A stretch of 64,000 bases of DNA from Negativicutes bacterium (GTDB lineage: Bacteria; Bacillota_C; Negativicutes; Sporomusales_B; JARLHX01): positions 62,001 to 126,000 of the forward strand of contig JARLHX010000009.1 of assembly GCA_031292035.1 (NCBI GenBank), given 5' to 3'. A program made the translations under genes and the position numbers. The notes under the pieces are model-generated. The model was not told the DNA's origin. It worked only from the letters and a program-made list of their open reading frames with translations, and did not search any database. Of the stretch, positions 9,020 to 17,161 are shown piece after piece (the first letter of the stretch is position 1; each line of letters opens with the position of its first letter).

Positions 9020-9508
9020 ATGAAAAGGACAACGAAAAATTGGCTGGCCGGGCTGCTGGTTATGCTGCTGGTGATCAGTTTTTTTGGCAGTTCCACACTG
9101 ACTGCCGCACCGCAACCCAATCAGCCGACTGACGAGGAACAGCTCGCCTTTGAATTGCTTAACGCCGACCGTCAGGCCAATGGATTATATCTCCTTAGCT
9201 GGAATCCCCAGCTGGCTGAACTGGCTCGGGCCCATGCTCAGGATATGCAGCGCCGCGATTATTTTTCCCACGACAACCCGGAGGGGCAGTCGCCGTTTGA
9301 TCGAATGCGGCAGCGAGGTATCAAGTATCGGTTTGCCGGGGAAAACCTGGCAAGTAACTCCAACGTGGAGGCCGCGGAAATAGCACTTATGAATAGCCCG
9401 GGGCACCGCGCCAATATTTTGAACAGCCATTTTGGCGAAGTGGGTATCGGGGTTTGCCACGACAATGACGGATCGGTACTTGTCGTTCAGGAATTTATCG
9501 GTAAATAA
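9020..9508 (+). CDS. Secreted CAP-domain protein (YkwD type)
   Basis: A 162-residue exported protein. A signal peptide (residues 1 to about 32, ending near LTA) precedes one CAP/SCP domain with the motifs LLNADRQANGL, LARAHAQDM, YFSHDNPEGQSPFDRM, AGENLA and MNSPGHRANIL; the His and Glu of the CAP cavity are present. Family function in bacteria is unclear; YkwD-type proteins occur on spores and in envelopes. ATG 9020 follows CAGGAGGG. The next gene is a longer paralogue, so this is a tandem duplication. Confidence 0.9.
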   Translation: MKRTTKNWLAGLLVMLLVISFFGSSTLTAAPQPNQPTDEEQLAFELLNADRQANGLYLLSWNPQLAELARAHAQDMQRRDYFSHDNPEGQSPFDRMRQRGIKYRFAGENLASNSNVEAAEIALMNSPGHRANILNSHFGEVGIGVCHDNDGSVLVVQEFIGK

Positions 9509-9687
9509 ATGCCTGTCACTAAATGCTAGCGTAATCAAATCGGTCAGAGATTTTTGTATACAGAGATTGCCATCGTTATGTAAACAGGAGTTTCCTCTTG
9601 CGACGCGAAATTATTACCCCAGACTAGTCAGTCTATAGAACTTAACCGGCCATTTCGAACATGAGATTGAGAAAGGCAGGTTATAGG
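9509..9687. other. Spacer between the two CAP genes
   Basis: About 180 bases with no convincing gene, terminator or known riboswitch. I looked for c-di-GMP and c-di-AMP aptamer motifs, which often precede cell-wall genes, and did not find them. Confidence 0.5.
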
Positions 9688-10419
9688 GTGGGTAAAATTA
9701 GATTAGCCAAGAATCTGTTTGCCGGTTTCGCAGCGTTTGTTCTTGTCGCGACTTCTTGGGGAGGGGTGTTGGCACCGGTGGCCAACGCCGCCATTCTAGG
9801 TAGCGGCTCCAATCAGGTTTATCATGCGATACCGAGGAATCCTGCTCTTGTGGGCACCAGTCTGGTTGGGGTGCTAGCCCATCAAGGAAATGTCTCTTCA
9901 AGCATCTGGTCTTTTGGCAGTGCGCCTGTTTTTCCGGTACAAGCACCTGCTCAGGAGTCAGCTCCTCAGGTCAAGCCTGCTCCGGAATCGGTAGCGAAGT
10001 CGCCTGCCAAATCTGAGTCTGGGACGCTAACCGGCGTAAGCGCTGATGAGCAGCAGGCGTTCAATCTGCTCAACGCCGACAGGACGGCCAACGGGTTGGC
10101 GCCGCTGCGGATCAATTCGGCGCTTACTCGTCTGGCTGGGTCCTACGCCCAGGACATGATCAATCGCAATTTTTTCTCCCACACCAACCCCCAAGGCCAA
10201 TCTCCTTTTGACCGCATGCGGCAGGCCGGCATTCCTTATGGCTATGCCGGCGAGAACCTGGCGATCAACGCCAGTGTTCCTCAGGCGGAGCAAGCTTTTA
10301 TGAATAGCCCGGGCCATCGGGCCAATATTTTGAACGCCCATTATACACAAGTGGGCCTTGGGGTTCGACACAGTTCCAACGGATCGGCTTATGTGGTGCA
10401 AGAATTCACTGATGGTTGA
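9688..10419 (+). CDS. Secreted CAP-domain protein with Pro/Ala-rich linker
   Basis: A 243-residue exported paralogue of the upstream protein. A signal peptide ends near VANAA (about residue 34), then comes a stretch of about 85 residues rich in Ser, Pro and Ala that looks disordered, then a CAP domain over the last 125 residues (LLNADRTANGL, NFFSHTNPQGQSPFDRM, AGENLA, MNSPGHRANIL). GTG 9688 is chosen because AAAGGCAGG is 7 bases upstream, while ATG 9661 has no ribosome binding site. It closely resembles its neighbour only in the CAP domain, so the N-terminal half was gained or lost after duplication. Confidence 0.88.
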   Translation: MGKIRLAKNLFAGFAAFVLVATSWGGVLAPVANAAILGSGSNQVYHAIPRNPALVGTSLVGVLAHQGNVSSSIWSFGSAPVFPVQAPAQESAPQVKPAPESVAKSPAKSESGTLTGVSADEQQAFNLLNADRTANGLAPLRINSALTRLAGSYAQDMINRNFFSHTNPQGQSPFDRMRQAGIPYGYAGENLAINASVPQAEQAFMNSPGHRANILNAHYTQVGLGVRHSSNGSAYVVQEFTDG

Positions 10420-10420
10420 C

Positions 10421-10460
10421 AAAAAAAGCAAGTGTGCCAAGCACACTTGCTTTTTTTTGT
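10421..10460. terminator. Strong bidirectional terminator
   Basis: A 16-bp perfect stem, AAAAAAAGCAAGTGTG with its complement, loop CCAAG, ending in eight T. It serves the CAP gene and, on the other strand, the His/Cys-rich gene. Confidence 0.92.
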
Positions 10461-10509
10461 CTTGTTGACCAGGAATAATCTAGCATGAAGCAGGGTAAAG
10501 CCGTTTGCG

Positions 10510-10803
10510 TTACCTGCACTTCGGGCATATTCCCCGGTGGTGGTGGTAGTCAAATTCATGGCCACAATGGGGGCAAACTTTGTAGAGATGGTAATGACAG
10601 ACGCGGTAGAGCTTGTAAAAGCATTTAAAAGTTTTGACACATTCTTTGGTTGGCTCGCATTTGATCTTCGGAGCGCAAAATTCTTCTTCCATCATCTCTG
10701 GTTCGGTTTCGCAGCCGCAATGGTGAGCATGTTTATGGTACATATCATCACCGTACATCATCTTTTGATCACCGTACATCATTTTTTCATCCCAGTATTT
10801 CAT
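10510..10803 (-). CDS. Small His/Cys-rich protein with zinc-ribbon-like end
   Basis: Not a family I can name. In 97 residues there are about 11 His and 9 Cys. An imperfect N-terminal repeat (KMMYGD twice) is followed by a HAHHCGC cluster, an acidic stretch, a KCEPTKECVKTFKC segment, and a C-terminal CPHCGH...CPKC pair that could bind zinc. The start is certain: AGGAGG is 6 bases before the ATG. It diverges from two SPOCS-domain genes. A metal-binding spore coat component is plausible from context and composition, but unproven. Confidence 0.75.
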   Translation of the reverse strand: MKYWDEKMMYGDQKMMYGDDMYHKHAHHCGCETEPEMMEEEFCAPKIKCEPTKECVKTFKCFYKLYRVCHYHLYKVCPHCGHEFDYHHHRGICPKCR

Positions 10804-10961
10804 TGGGCAACCTCCTGTTATTGATGTTGTTGGGGGGCCACTACATCCTATGTGTTTGAAAGTAAAAATGTTATGTTTTGTTGTCTGAAAGTATCAGTCA
10901 AAAATTAGCACAAGTCAGAGCGGCGCATTATTTGCCTGCTGCTGCTACCGGCTTTTTTGTC

Positions 10962-10990
10962 ACAGAAGACAAAATGCAGGCATATATATA
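10962..10990 (+). promoter_or_regulatory. Possible mother-cell (sigma-K-like) promoter
   Basis: AC at 10962-10963 and CATATATAT at 10981-10989 are 17 bases apart, close to the sigma-K pattern AC-N16/17-CATANNNTA. It is 28 bases upstream of the first SPOCS gene. Match is partial. Confidence 0.3.
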
Positions 10991-11017
10991 ACTAGAACAT
11001 TCAAAGGGGGGAATAAT

Positions 11018-11758
11018 GTGGACGATAAAAAGTCGCGTCAAACAGTGAGCGCGTCGTCATCCGGAACATCGATGGCCATGTCGCCGAACCAGTGCACGCT
11101 GGGGGCGCAGACAGGACCGCAGACCATAATCGTGCGGCAAGTAATTGGCGAACAAGAACAACAAAAAGTACTGGATGTCAGTGTAGTTGTTCCTGATCCT
11201 AAACCGGCAATCGAGCAAATTATTGATGTGTTTGTTAAAAATGTCGAAGTCAACAGCGTTGATGTCATTACAGATAAAGTCGTTGTCCGTGGAGATCTCG
11301 AGATAAAAGCTATTTATGTGTCATGTACACCTGACCAAGCGGTTCTTGCAGTAGAAGTCAAAAACGTCAAATGGACGCAGGATATTCAAATTCCGGGCGC
11401 TCGCAAGGGTATGGATGCCGATGCCAGCGTGGTTGTCGAGTTTGTAGACTATGATGTTGCTGACGCTTCCCGGGCCTATCGCCATAAATACGGCCCGATG
11501 AGCTATGATGACGATGATGGCGCCAGCTGCGCCGCCCCGCCGGTGGCACCGGTTTGCCCGCAAACCGAGGCCGAGCAGATTGCTCCACCGCCGCCGCCAC
11601 CTCCGCCGCCTCCTCCTCCCCCGGCGCCGGTATACAGCGAAGCAGGGTGCGTTCGTGATTTTAACGTTTCGATCGTGTTGAAGGTTATCGCAAAAGTTCT
11701 GACCGACCGGGAGGTTCAACTCGGTTCTGCAACCATGCCAATGTCGCCCATGGGATAA
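11018..11758 (+). CDS. SPOCS (DUF3794) domain protein with polyproline stretch
   Basis: A 246-residue protein with one SPOCS domain, the module found in spore coat and cortex assembly proteins such as SipL. The domain runs from about residue 30 (GPQTIIVRQVIGEQ) to the FVDYDV segment, and a continuation VRDFNVSIVLKVIAKVL follows. A low-complexity insert of 14 consecutive Pro separates the two parts. No signal peptide, as expected for a mother-cell protein. GTG 11018 is in frame after AAAGGGGGG; the ATG two bases earlier is out of frame and soon closes. Paralogue of the next gene. Confidence 0.85.
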   Translation: MDDKKSRQTVSASSSGTSMAMSPNQCTLGAQTGPQTIIVRQVIGEQEQQKVLDVSVVVPDPKPAIEQIIDVFVKNVEVNSVDVITDKVVVRGDLEIKAIYVSCTPDQAVLAVEVKNVKWTQDIQIPGARKGMDADASVVVEFVDYDVADASRAYRHKYGPMSYDDDDGASCAAPPVAPVCPQTEAEQIAPPPPPPPPPPPPPAPVYSEAGCVRDFNVSIVLKVIAKVLTDREVQLGSATMPMSPMG

Positions 11759-11794
11759 AGGCCGTCGGAACGCCAGGAGAAGGGAGGGGAAAAA

Positions 11795-12712
11795 ATGAGT
11801 GATAAAACAAGACAAAGCTCTGGTTCGACGACAACAACGTCGGTAACCAGCGCAGCTGGACCAGCAATGGCTGCTGATGCCGAAGCCGCATGTGGCACTC
11901 CGCAGCTTGGTCCTGAAACCATCCAGGTCGAGCAGGTGCTTGGTGCTGACATGCAGCAGCGCGTGGTCGAATTTGCGATGGTTGTGCCTGATCCGAAACC
12001 CGATATCGAGCAGATTATTGATGTATATATCAAAAAGCTGGAGGTAACCAGCATCAATGTTATACCCGACAAAGTGGTTGTTCGGGGGACTCTGGAAGTA
12101 AAGGTATTGTATGTAGCTGATCTGCCCAACCAGCCGCTGCACGCCTGCGAGCAAGATAATGTTCATTGGACGCGGGATATCAGCATTGAAGGCGCTCAGC
12201 CGGGAATGAAGGCGACGGCCGACGTAGTCGCCGAATATATAAACTATGATTTTGATCCAGCTGATCCGCGGCAAGTTTATGTTACCATCGTACTTAAAGT
12301 CTGGACCCGTGTGGTGACGACAACCGACATGGATGTCTATACTCTCACCCCGGTCAACCAAGGCGGCCAGACGGAGGTAACCAGCGCCAGTGCAGCCGAG
12401 ACTTTGGCAGCCGGGATGGCACCCGCGCCTGCCCCGTCCAATGTAGTGGTGACCCCTGGTGTGGCACCAACAGCAGGAACAAATCTCGCGGCAAGCGGCA
12501 TGGCGATGGTTAATGCATCCGGGGTCAATGTCCGAACCGGTCCCGGGACTAACTTCCCGGTGGTAACTCAGGTGAATAAAGGGAATACGGTGACAATCAA
12601 GGATCAGGCGTTTGGCTGGTACAAAGTCGTTTTGAGCGACGGTAACACCACTGGATGGATCGCCGGCTGGTTGTTAAATGTCGGCGGAGCGGCTGCAGCC
12701 AATAAAGGTTGA
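11795..12712 (+). CDS. SPOCS (DUF3794) domain protein with C-terminal SH3b domain
   Basis: A 305-residue protein. After a Ser/Thr-rich N-terminus, the SPOCS domain covers about residues 35-190 (GPETIQVEQVLGAD, VVPDPKPDIEQIIDV, VYVTIVLKVWTRVV). An Ala/Pro linker follows, then a bacterial SH3 domain over the last 65 residues (VNVRTGPGTNFPVV, GWYKVVL, GWIAGWLL). SipL-like proteins usually carry a LysM module at this place, so the SH3b end is a variant cell-wall or protein-binding module. It shares VVPDPKPxIEQIIDV with the upstream gene and lies 36 bases after it, so they are probably co-transcribed. Confidence 0.88.
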   Translation: MSDKTRQSSGSTTTTSVTSAAGPAMAADAEAACGTPQLGPETIQVEQVLGADMQQRVVEFAMVVPDPKPDIEQIIDVYIKKLEVTSINVIPDKVVVRGTLEVKVLYVADLPNQPLHACEQDNVHWTRDISIEGAQPGMKATADVVAEYINYDFDPADPRQVYVTIVLKVWTRVVTTTDMDVYTLTPVNQGGQTEVTSASAAETLAAGMAPAPAPSNVVVTPGVAPTAGTNLAASGMAMVNASGVNVRTGPGTNFPVVTQVNKGNTVTIKDQAFGWYKVVLSDGNTTGWIAGWLLNVGGAAAANKG

Positions 12713-12713
12713 C

Positions 12714-12746
12714 AAAAAGGCCACGGTTATTGCCGTGGTCTTTTGC
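12714..12746 (+). terminator. Terminator after the SPOCS pair
   Basis: Stem AAAAGGCCACGG with CCGTGGTCTTTT (one G-U pair), loop of 6, T-run at the end. Confidence 0.8.
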
Positions 12747-12812
12747 CTTAAAAAGGATTTCGGCATTTGTCAGGGAATGTAACAGTATATGGAATCAGGG
12801 GGATAAGAAGAA

Positions 12813-13649
12813 ATGGATTTTACACAATTTTTCTGGCTATTGTTCGTGGCTTTTACCGTCTGGCCGATGCTGAAACAGCAAACTCTTGAACGGGCTCGCA
12901 TCAAGCTGATTCGCAATATCGAAGTGACGCGAAGCTCAAGGTTGATTACGATGATTCACCGACAGGAAGCGATCAGCATTCTTGGGCTGCCGATCAGCCG
13001 CTATATCAACATTGAAGATTCGGAACAAGTACTCCGAGCAATACGGATGACACCGGACGACATGCCGATTGACATCTTGCTGCACACTCCTGGCGGCTTG
13101 GTGCTGGCCTCGGAACAGATTGCTCACGCCCTGATCCACCATCCGGCGAAGGTAACGGTCTTCGTTCCTCACTATGCCATGAGTGGCGGGACGATGATTG
13201 CTCTGGCGGCTGATGAGATTATGATGGATGCTAACGCCGTTCTCGGACCGGTTGATCCGCAGCTGGGCCAGTATCCTGCTGTATCCATTATCAAGGCTGT
13301 AAAACAAAAGAATATCAACCGTGTCGATGATAATACCCTGATTCTCGCCGATATGGCGGAAAAAGCCGTACGGCAGGTGGAGGAGTTTTTAGCACTGCTG
13401 CTGGCTGACAAGCTTGCACCGGAAAAGGCCCAGGCGCTGGCCCATACCCTCAGTGAAGGACGCTGGACTCATGATTTTCCGATTACCTGCGATAAATTGC
13501 AGGAGATGGAGTTGTCGGTAACAACCAGTCTGCCTACCGAGATTTACGATTTAATGGAGCTCTATCCCCAACCGGCGCAGCGTCGGCCCTCGGTGCAGTA
13601 TATACCGATTCCTTATGGACGGGAACCATTTAAAAATAATAAAGCATGA
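12813..13649 (+). CDS. Membrane-anchored Clp-fold serine protease (SDH protease family)
   Basis: A 278-residue protein of the serine dehydrogenase-proteinase type, related to ClpP and SppA. One N-terminal membrane helix (residues 4-20) is followed by a crotonase-fold protease domain: LLHTPGGLVLASEQI forms the oxyanion-side motif, and the nucleophile Ser lies in the MSGGTMIAL motif near residue 125. The family usually has 260-290 residues. ATG 12813 follows a GGGGGATAAG site. Substrates are unknown; the domain faces the cytoplasm if the helix is a signal anchor in the usual sense, which cannot be decided here. Confidence 0.85.
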   Translation: MDFTQFFWLLFVAFTVWPMLKQQTLERARIKLIRNIEVTRSSRLITMIHRQEAISILGLPISRYINIEDSEQVLRAIRMTPDDMPIDILLHTPGGLVLASEQIAHALIHHPAKVTVFVPHYAMSGGTMIALAADEIMMDANAVLGPVDPQLGQYPAVSIIKAVKQKNINRVDDNTLILADMAEKAVRQVEEFLALLLADKLAPEKAQALAHTLSEGRWTHDFPITCDKLQEMELSVTTSLPTEIYDLMELYPQPAQRRPSVQYIPIPYGREPFKNNKA

Positions 13650-13659
13650 CCAAACAGTG

Positions 13660-13688
13660 CCCGGACGAGTGTCCGGGTTTTCTTTTGT
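13660..13688 (+). terminator. Terminator after the Clp-fold protease gene
   Basis: CCCGGAC-GAGT-GTCCGGG followed by TTTTCTTTTG. Confidence 0.85.
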
Positions 13689-13707
13689 GTCAAAGCGACT
13701 TTCTTGC

Positions 13708-13742
13708 GTGCCAGGGCTTTTCTGCCTGGCACTTTGTGTTTT
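13708..13742 (+). terminator. Second hairpin downstream of the protease gene
   Basis: GTGCCAGG with CCTGGCAC, loop of 9, followed by TTTGTGTTTT. It may be a back-up terminator. Confidence 0.5.
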
Positions 13743-13899
13743 CTGAGGCATATAATGTACCGTTCGAAGTATCAGGGGTACTCGGAGAAGCGGCGGTTGC
13801 GACAAGCAATCAGGCTGGCCGAACGATGGGGGCCAGTTGGTGGAAAGGGCCTGGCATGTCCCGGTGCCAGCGAAAACAAGCGGCGAGGAGAAGAGAATA

Positions 13900-14703
13900 A
13901 TGTTGATTGCCCTTACTTATCTTGGGCCGGTTGGACGGGGTGTCACCACTCCCCAGCTGTTTCGGGCCAGTGACGGAAAAGTATATGTAGTGAAAATGCA
14001 AAACAACCGCCTTGGGACCAGGGTGCTGGTCAACGAGCTTTTGGCAGCCCGTTTTGGCGAGGCCATTGGTCTTTGCTTCCCGCCAGGTGATGTGATAAAA
14101 ATTGATGCAGAAGTGCTTAAAAATAGCCGGCGACCGCTGCCGGCGGGAATAAAGCCGGGCCGTCATTTTGCCTGTCAGTATCTTAGCAATGCGCGTTATC
14201 TGGATTCTTATAATTTGTATAAGGCAAATAACAAAGCTGAAATGGCCGGAGTCATGCTCTTTGACCACCTGTTTTTTAACCTTGATCGTACGCTGAACCG
14301 GCGAAATCTTCTGCTGCGCCGGGAAGGCAAGGGGCATCGAATTTACGCTATTGACAACTCGCATCTGTTCCGACGCGGCCGTTGGACAATAGAATCACTA
14401 GAAAAGATGGCCGGCAAGATAAAAATAAACCAGTTTCGCGTCTACGGTACCCTGATCAGACGCTGGTTAGCGCCCGAGTTCTTTGACGGTTACCTGGATA
14501 AAATTCGGCAGCTGACTGATCGGGATCTGGAAGCGCTGGTGGAGGAGATTCCTCAGGAATGGTTGCCTCATGTCAATGATCGTCAGGTGTTATTGGATTT
14601 TTTACGAACTCGACGCGATATGGCGGGAGAAATTGTGACATGCCTTTGCGCGCTGATTCCGCATAGACGGCGGAAGGAGACCGGTGGAGGGCGCAAAGAG
14701 TAA
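13900..14703 (+). CDS. HipA-like kinase domain protein
   Basis: A 267-residue protein resembling the HipA_2 group of atypical kinases. Visible elements are an ATP-site Lys in VYVVKMQ (about residue 30), the catalytic NLDR motif within FFNLDRTLNRRNLLLR (about 130-145), and a metal-binding Asp in YAIDNSHLF (about 155-163). No HipB-like antitoxin gene is next to it, so a toxin-antitoxin role is not supported. ATG 13900 follows GAGGAGAAGAG; the frame upstream has no ribosome binding site. Target unknown. Confidence 0.75.
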   Translation: MLIALTYLGPVGRGVTTPQLFRASDGKVYVVKMQNNRLGTRVLVNELLAARFGEAIGLCFPPGDVIKIDAEVLKNSRRPLPAGIKPGRHFACQYLSNARYLDSYNLYKANNKAEMAGVMLFDHLFFNLDRTLNRRNLLLRREGKGHRIYAIDNSHLFRRGRWTIESLEKMAGKIKINQFRVYGTLIRRWLAPEFFDGYLDKIRQLTDRDLEALVEEIPQEWLPHVNDRQVLLDFLRTRRDMAGEIVTCLCALIPHRRRKETGGGRKE

Positions 14704-14841
14704 GTGATAGGATATCGCTATAGCCTGTCAGTAAAGTAGGGACAATTACGTGGCAGGAGAATAAGAATCTAGTATTATTGTTGGGAATTATGTGATATTC
14801 TGTAAATTGAGATACAAACAGAACCCGGTGGAGTGGATGCA

Positions 14842-16257
14842 GTGCTGACCAAAAAACTGGTTTGTGCAGTGATGATGGTGTTGTTATTTCTTTATACTTT
14901 TCCTGCCTTCGCGACCTCGCGGCTTATTCAGCCATACGAAAATCCGCAGGGAATCTATGAGGATGAAGAGGTTAGAATCCAGCTAGACCTGGGTTCTAAT
15001 TTTAGCCTCCTACTTTCGGTGACCAATAAGACGAGTGGCCCAATGAAGATTACTTTTGACCGGGCTTCTGTTTTGTACGCTGGGCGTCTTTCTTCAGAAG
15101 TCCGCGACTTGGAAAACAAGGCTTCCCGAACAGTCCCAGCTAACGGGTATAGCGAATTTAGGCTGGAAGCCAGTACGCTGGCAGGGATGCAACTGCCGCT
15201 CGGGCCGGGATTTGCGGTGAAATTATGGCTGCCGGTAAAAGTTTCGGGCCAAGATAAGACATATGTATTATTATTTGAAAAGGCTAGGCCTGTGGCCCAA
15301 GCTGGATCTATACAAGCTCCCAGCCCAAGCGATATTAGTCAGAAACCGCTTCAGACGACAGAGACGAAACTGACAGCGGAGCCCGCTCAACCTCAAGTTG
15401 CCAGGGATGTTGGTCAAAACAGCCAAACCGGTTTTTTGGCAGACAAGCGCAAGGACACTGATGCGGCAACTGCGGCCAAAACAGGTCCTAATATCCAGAC
15501 GGTTGAGATTGGCGTAAATAAGTTCCACCGCCACTATCAAGAAGATGCTCCTGACTATGAAACCGGCTGGATGAATGGGATGCGCTTGTCCTATAAAAAC
15601 CAAAATCAAGAGACTAAGCAATATTGGCGCATTTTTTATGAAACAACCAACCACAAGGATGCGTACATCGGCAGTTTGCAAGACAATTCCGGCAACTACA
15701 TGGGGGCATACAACACGACGACCAAAAATAAATTGACCACTAAGGAAATCATTTTTGCTAACCCGATAAATGAGACTAAGAGTGTGTATGCGTATATCGG
15801 TATAGGGTCTCATAGTTGGGATCGGGATGTTTTGGGTTCTGGAACGATTGCTGACAGCGTGGAAAAATACTCTTGGAAATACGTGCCGCTTGGCTACCGC
15901 CATGAATTTAAGATTGACGATAAGTGGGACGGGGCGATAGATTTTGCACTGCGGTTTATGTTTAACGGGCAAATGAAGGCCCCCAACCCCGGAAACATTG
16001 ATCCGTTTCAGGTTAGGCTGGGACATCGGGTGGGCTTCAAGTTCGAGTTGCCGTACATTTACCATATGAATTCACAGTGGTCGATGGTAGTGGCTCCATG
16101 GTATGAATACTGGGAAATCGGAGAGAGCAATTGGGTGCGGCAAACCATCAACGGAGTACCACAAGTTGATTCGCATGGAAGAGCGCTTTACGTCGTAGAA
16201 CCCAGCAGTAAAACCAATCAGCTTGGTATCAATGTCGGGTTGCAGTATGTTTTTTAA
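14842..16257 (+). CDS. Predicted outer-membrane beta-barrel protein
   Basis: A 471-residue exported protein without a recognised family. A signal peptide (MLTKKLVCAV...FPAFA, cleavage near residue 25) is followed by an Ig-like domain of about 130 residues, a Pro/Gln/Ala-rich linker, then about 250 residues with alternating aromatic and polar strands. The protein ends in LQYVF, the C-terminal aromatic signal recognised by the BAM machinery of diderm bacteria. GTG 14842 is favoured over GTG 14833 because GGTGGAG is 8 bases upstream. It is strong evidence for an outer membrane. Porin, adhesin or lipid-modifying roles are all possible. Confidence 0.75.
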   Translation: MLTKKLVCAVMMVLLFLYTFPAFATSRLIQPYENPQGIYEDEEVRIQLDLGSNFSLLLSVTNKTSGPMKITFDRASVLYAGRLSSEVRDLENKASRTVPANGYSEFRLEASTLAGMQLPLGPGFAVKLWLPVKVSGQDKTYVLLFEKARPVAQAGSIQAPSPSDISQKPLQTTETKLTAEPAQPQVARDVGQNSQTGFLADKRKDTDAATAAKTGPNIQTVEIGVNKFHRHYQEDAPDYETGWMNGMRLSYKNQNQETKQYWRIFYETTNHKDAYIGSLQDNSGNYMGAYNTTTKNKLTTKEIIFANPINETKSVYAYIGIGSHSWDRDVLGSGTIADSVEKYSWKYVPLGYRHEFKIDDKWDGAIDFALRFMFNGQMKAPNPGNIDPFQVRLGHRVGFKFELPYIYHMNSQWSMVVAPWYEYWEIGESNWVRQTINGVPQVDSHGRALYVVEPSSKTNQLGINVGLQYVF

Positions 16258-16288
16258 TAACGGACAGTATTTTCCGGCAAGAAAAATG

Positions 16289-16327
16289 AAAGTCCTGGGC
16301 CTAATAATGGCGCAGGGCTTTTTGTTT
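16289..16327. terminator. Terminator after the outer-membrane protein gene
   Basis: Stem AAAGTCCTG with CAGGGCTTT (one G-U pair), T-run after it. Confidence 0.6.
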
Positions 16328-16356
16328 GCGAAAGCTATTTTTAGGTAGCGGGGGGC

Positions 16357-16986
16357 TTAATTGCGGATGAAGACCGGAGTACCTACGTTGACCAGTGAGA
16401 ATAGTTCTTCGGCGTTGGGATTGTGCATCCGGATGCAACCATGAGATACCATCTGGCCGATCGCCCAGGGAGCGTTTGTGCCGTGGATGCCATAAGATTC
16501 GAAATTCAGGCCCATCCATCGGGTGCCCAGCATTCCGCCGGGATTGATGATTTTTGTGGCAATGACGTAGTTGCCTTCCGGGGTGGGTGTTGACGGCTTG
16601 CCAATGGCCACTGGGTAATGGCGAAGCGGCTGGTTGCCGTCAAAAAGGGTCAGTTGGCGGCTTGATTTGGTGATTAGAATATTGGCTCTGGGTAACCCGG
16701 AATTGACGCGAAGGGCTGTTGCCGGTGGAATTTGCAGTAGTGTGGCCTGTTGCAGGCGGCAGTAAGTAATGGAATCGACATGACCGGTCGGCGGCAGTTG
16801 CCCGGTTTCCTGAAACTGGCTCACGGCCTCAGCGGTGTTGGCGTCGTAGTTGCCATGGGCTTCAGTTTGGTACAGGCCTTGTTTGGCAAGAAGTTTTTGG
16901 ATTTCGCCGATTAGCGGATGGCGGTCACCCTCACTGAACCGGGCCGCTGCTAATCGATGCGGCAAATAAATGATCCGGACTTGCAT
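16357..16986 (-). CDS. L,D-transpeptidase with peptidoglycan-binding domain
   Basis: A 209-residue YkuD-family protein that would form 3-3 cross-links in peptidoglycan. The N-terminal half (about residues 22-80) is a PG_binding_1 domain (PLIGEIQKLLAKQG, VSQFQ); the C-terminal half holds the active site IHGTNAPWAIG...SHGCIRM with the catalytic Cys. No signal peptide can be seen, unusual for a wall enzyme but known for spore-associated members. ATG 16986 follows AAAGGAGGT. The upstream GCATATAATG (read on the minus strand) is weakly like a sigma-E or sigma-K -10 element. Confidence 0.9.
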   Translation of the reverse strand: MQVRIIYLPHRLAAARFSEGDRHPLIGEIQKLLAKQGLYQTEAHGNYDANTAEAVSQFQETGQLPPTGHVDSITYCRLQQATLLQIPPATALRVNSGLPRANILITKSSRQLTLFDGNQPLRHYPVAIGKPSTPTPEGNYVIATKIINPGGMLGTRWMGLNFESYGIHGTNAPWAIGQMVSHGCIRMHNPNAEELFSLVNVGTPVFIRN

Positions 16987-17161
16987 TCATTGTCTACCTC
17001 CTTTAGCATGAGGCGGATTTTTTTGGTTAGAACATTATATGCCGCCTGGCTAAGTCGGTGTATTACGGGAATTTTTGTATAATTTGCTGTTAATTTTGGG
17101 AAAGATAGCATTGGGTGTGTTGTAAGAAAGGTTACCGAGGTCGAGGAACAGGGAGGCGAGC

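Noticed and set aside
9509..9687. Possible riboswitch ahead of the second CAP gene
   Set aside because: No c-di-GMP or c-di-AMP core motif and no terminator could be found.
13755..13973. Small frame ahead of the HipA-like gene with a GAGG six bases before ATG
   Set aside because: It overlaps the start of a better supported gene by over 70 bases, and its composition is odd (a basic start and a Cys/Trp-rich end in another gene's frame).
12813..14703. Toxin-antitoxin or defence island around the protease and HipA-like kinase
   Set aside because: No antitoxin, restriction, nuclease or mobile gene nearby; the two genes have separate terminators and are probably unrelated.
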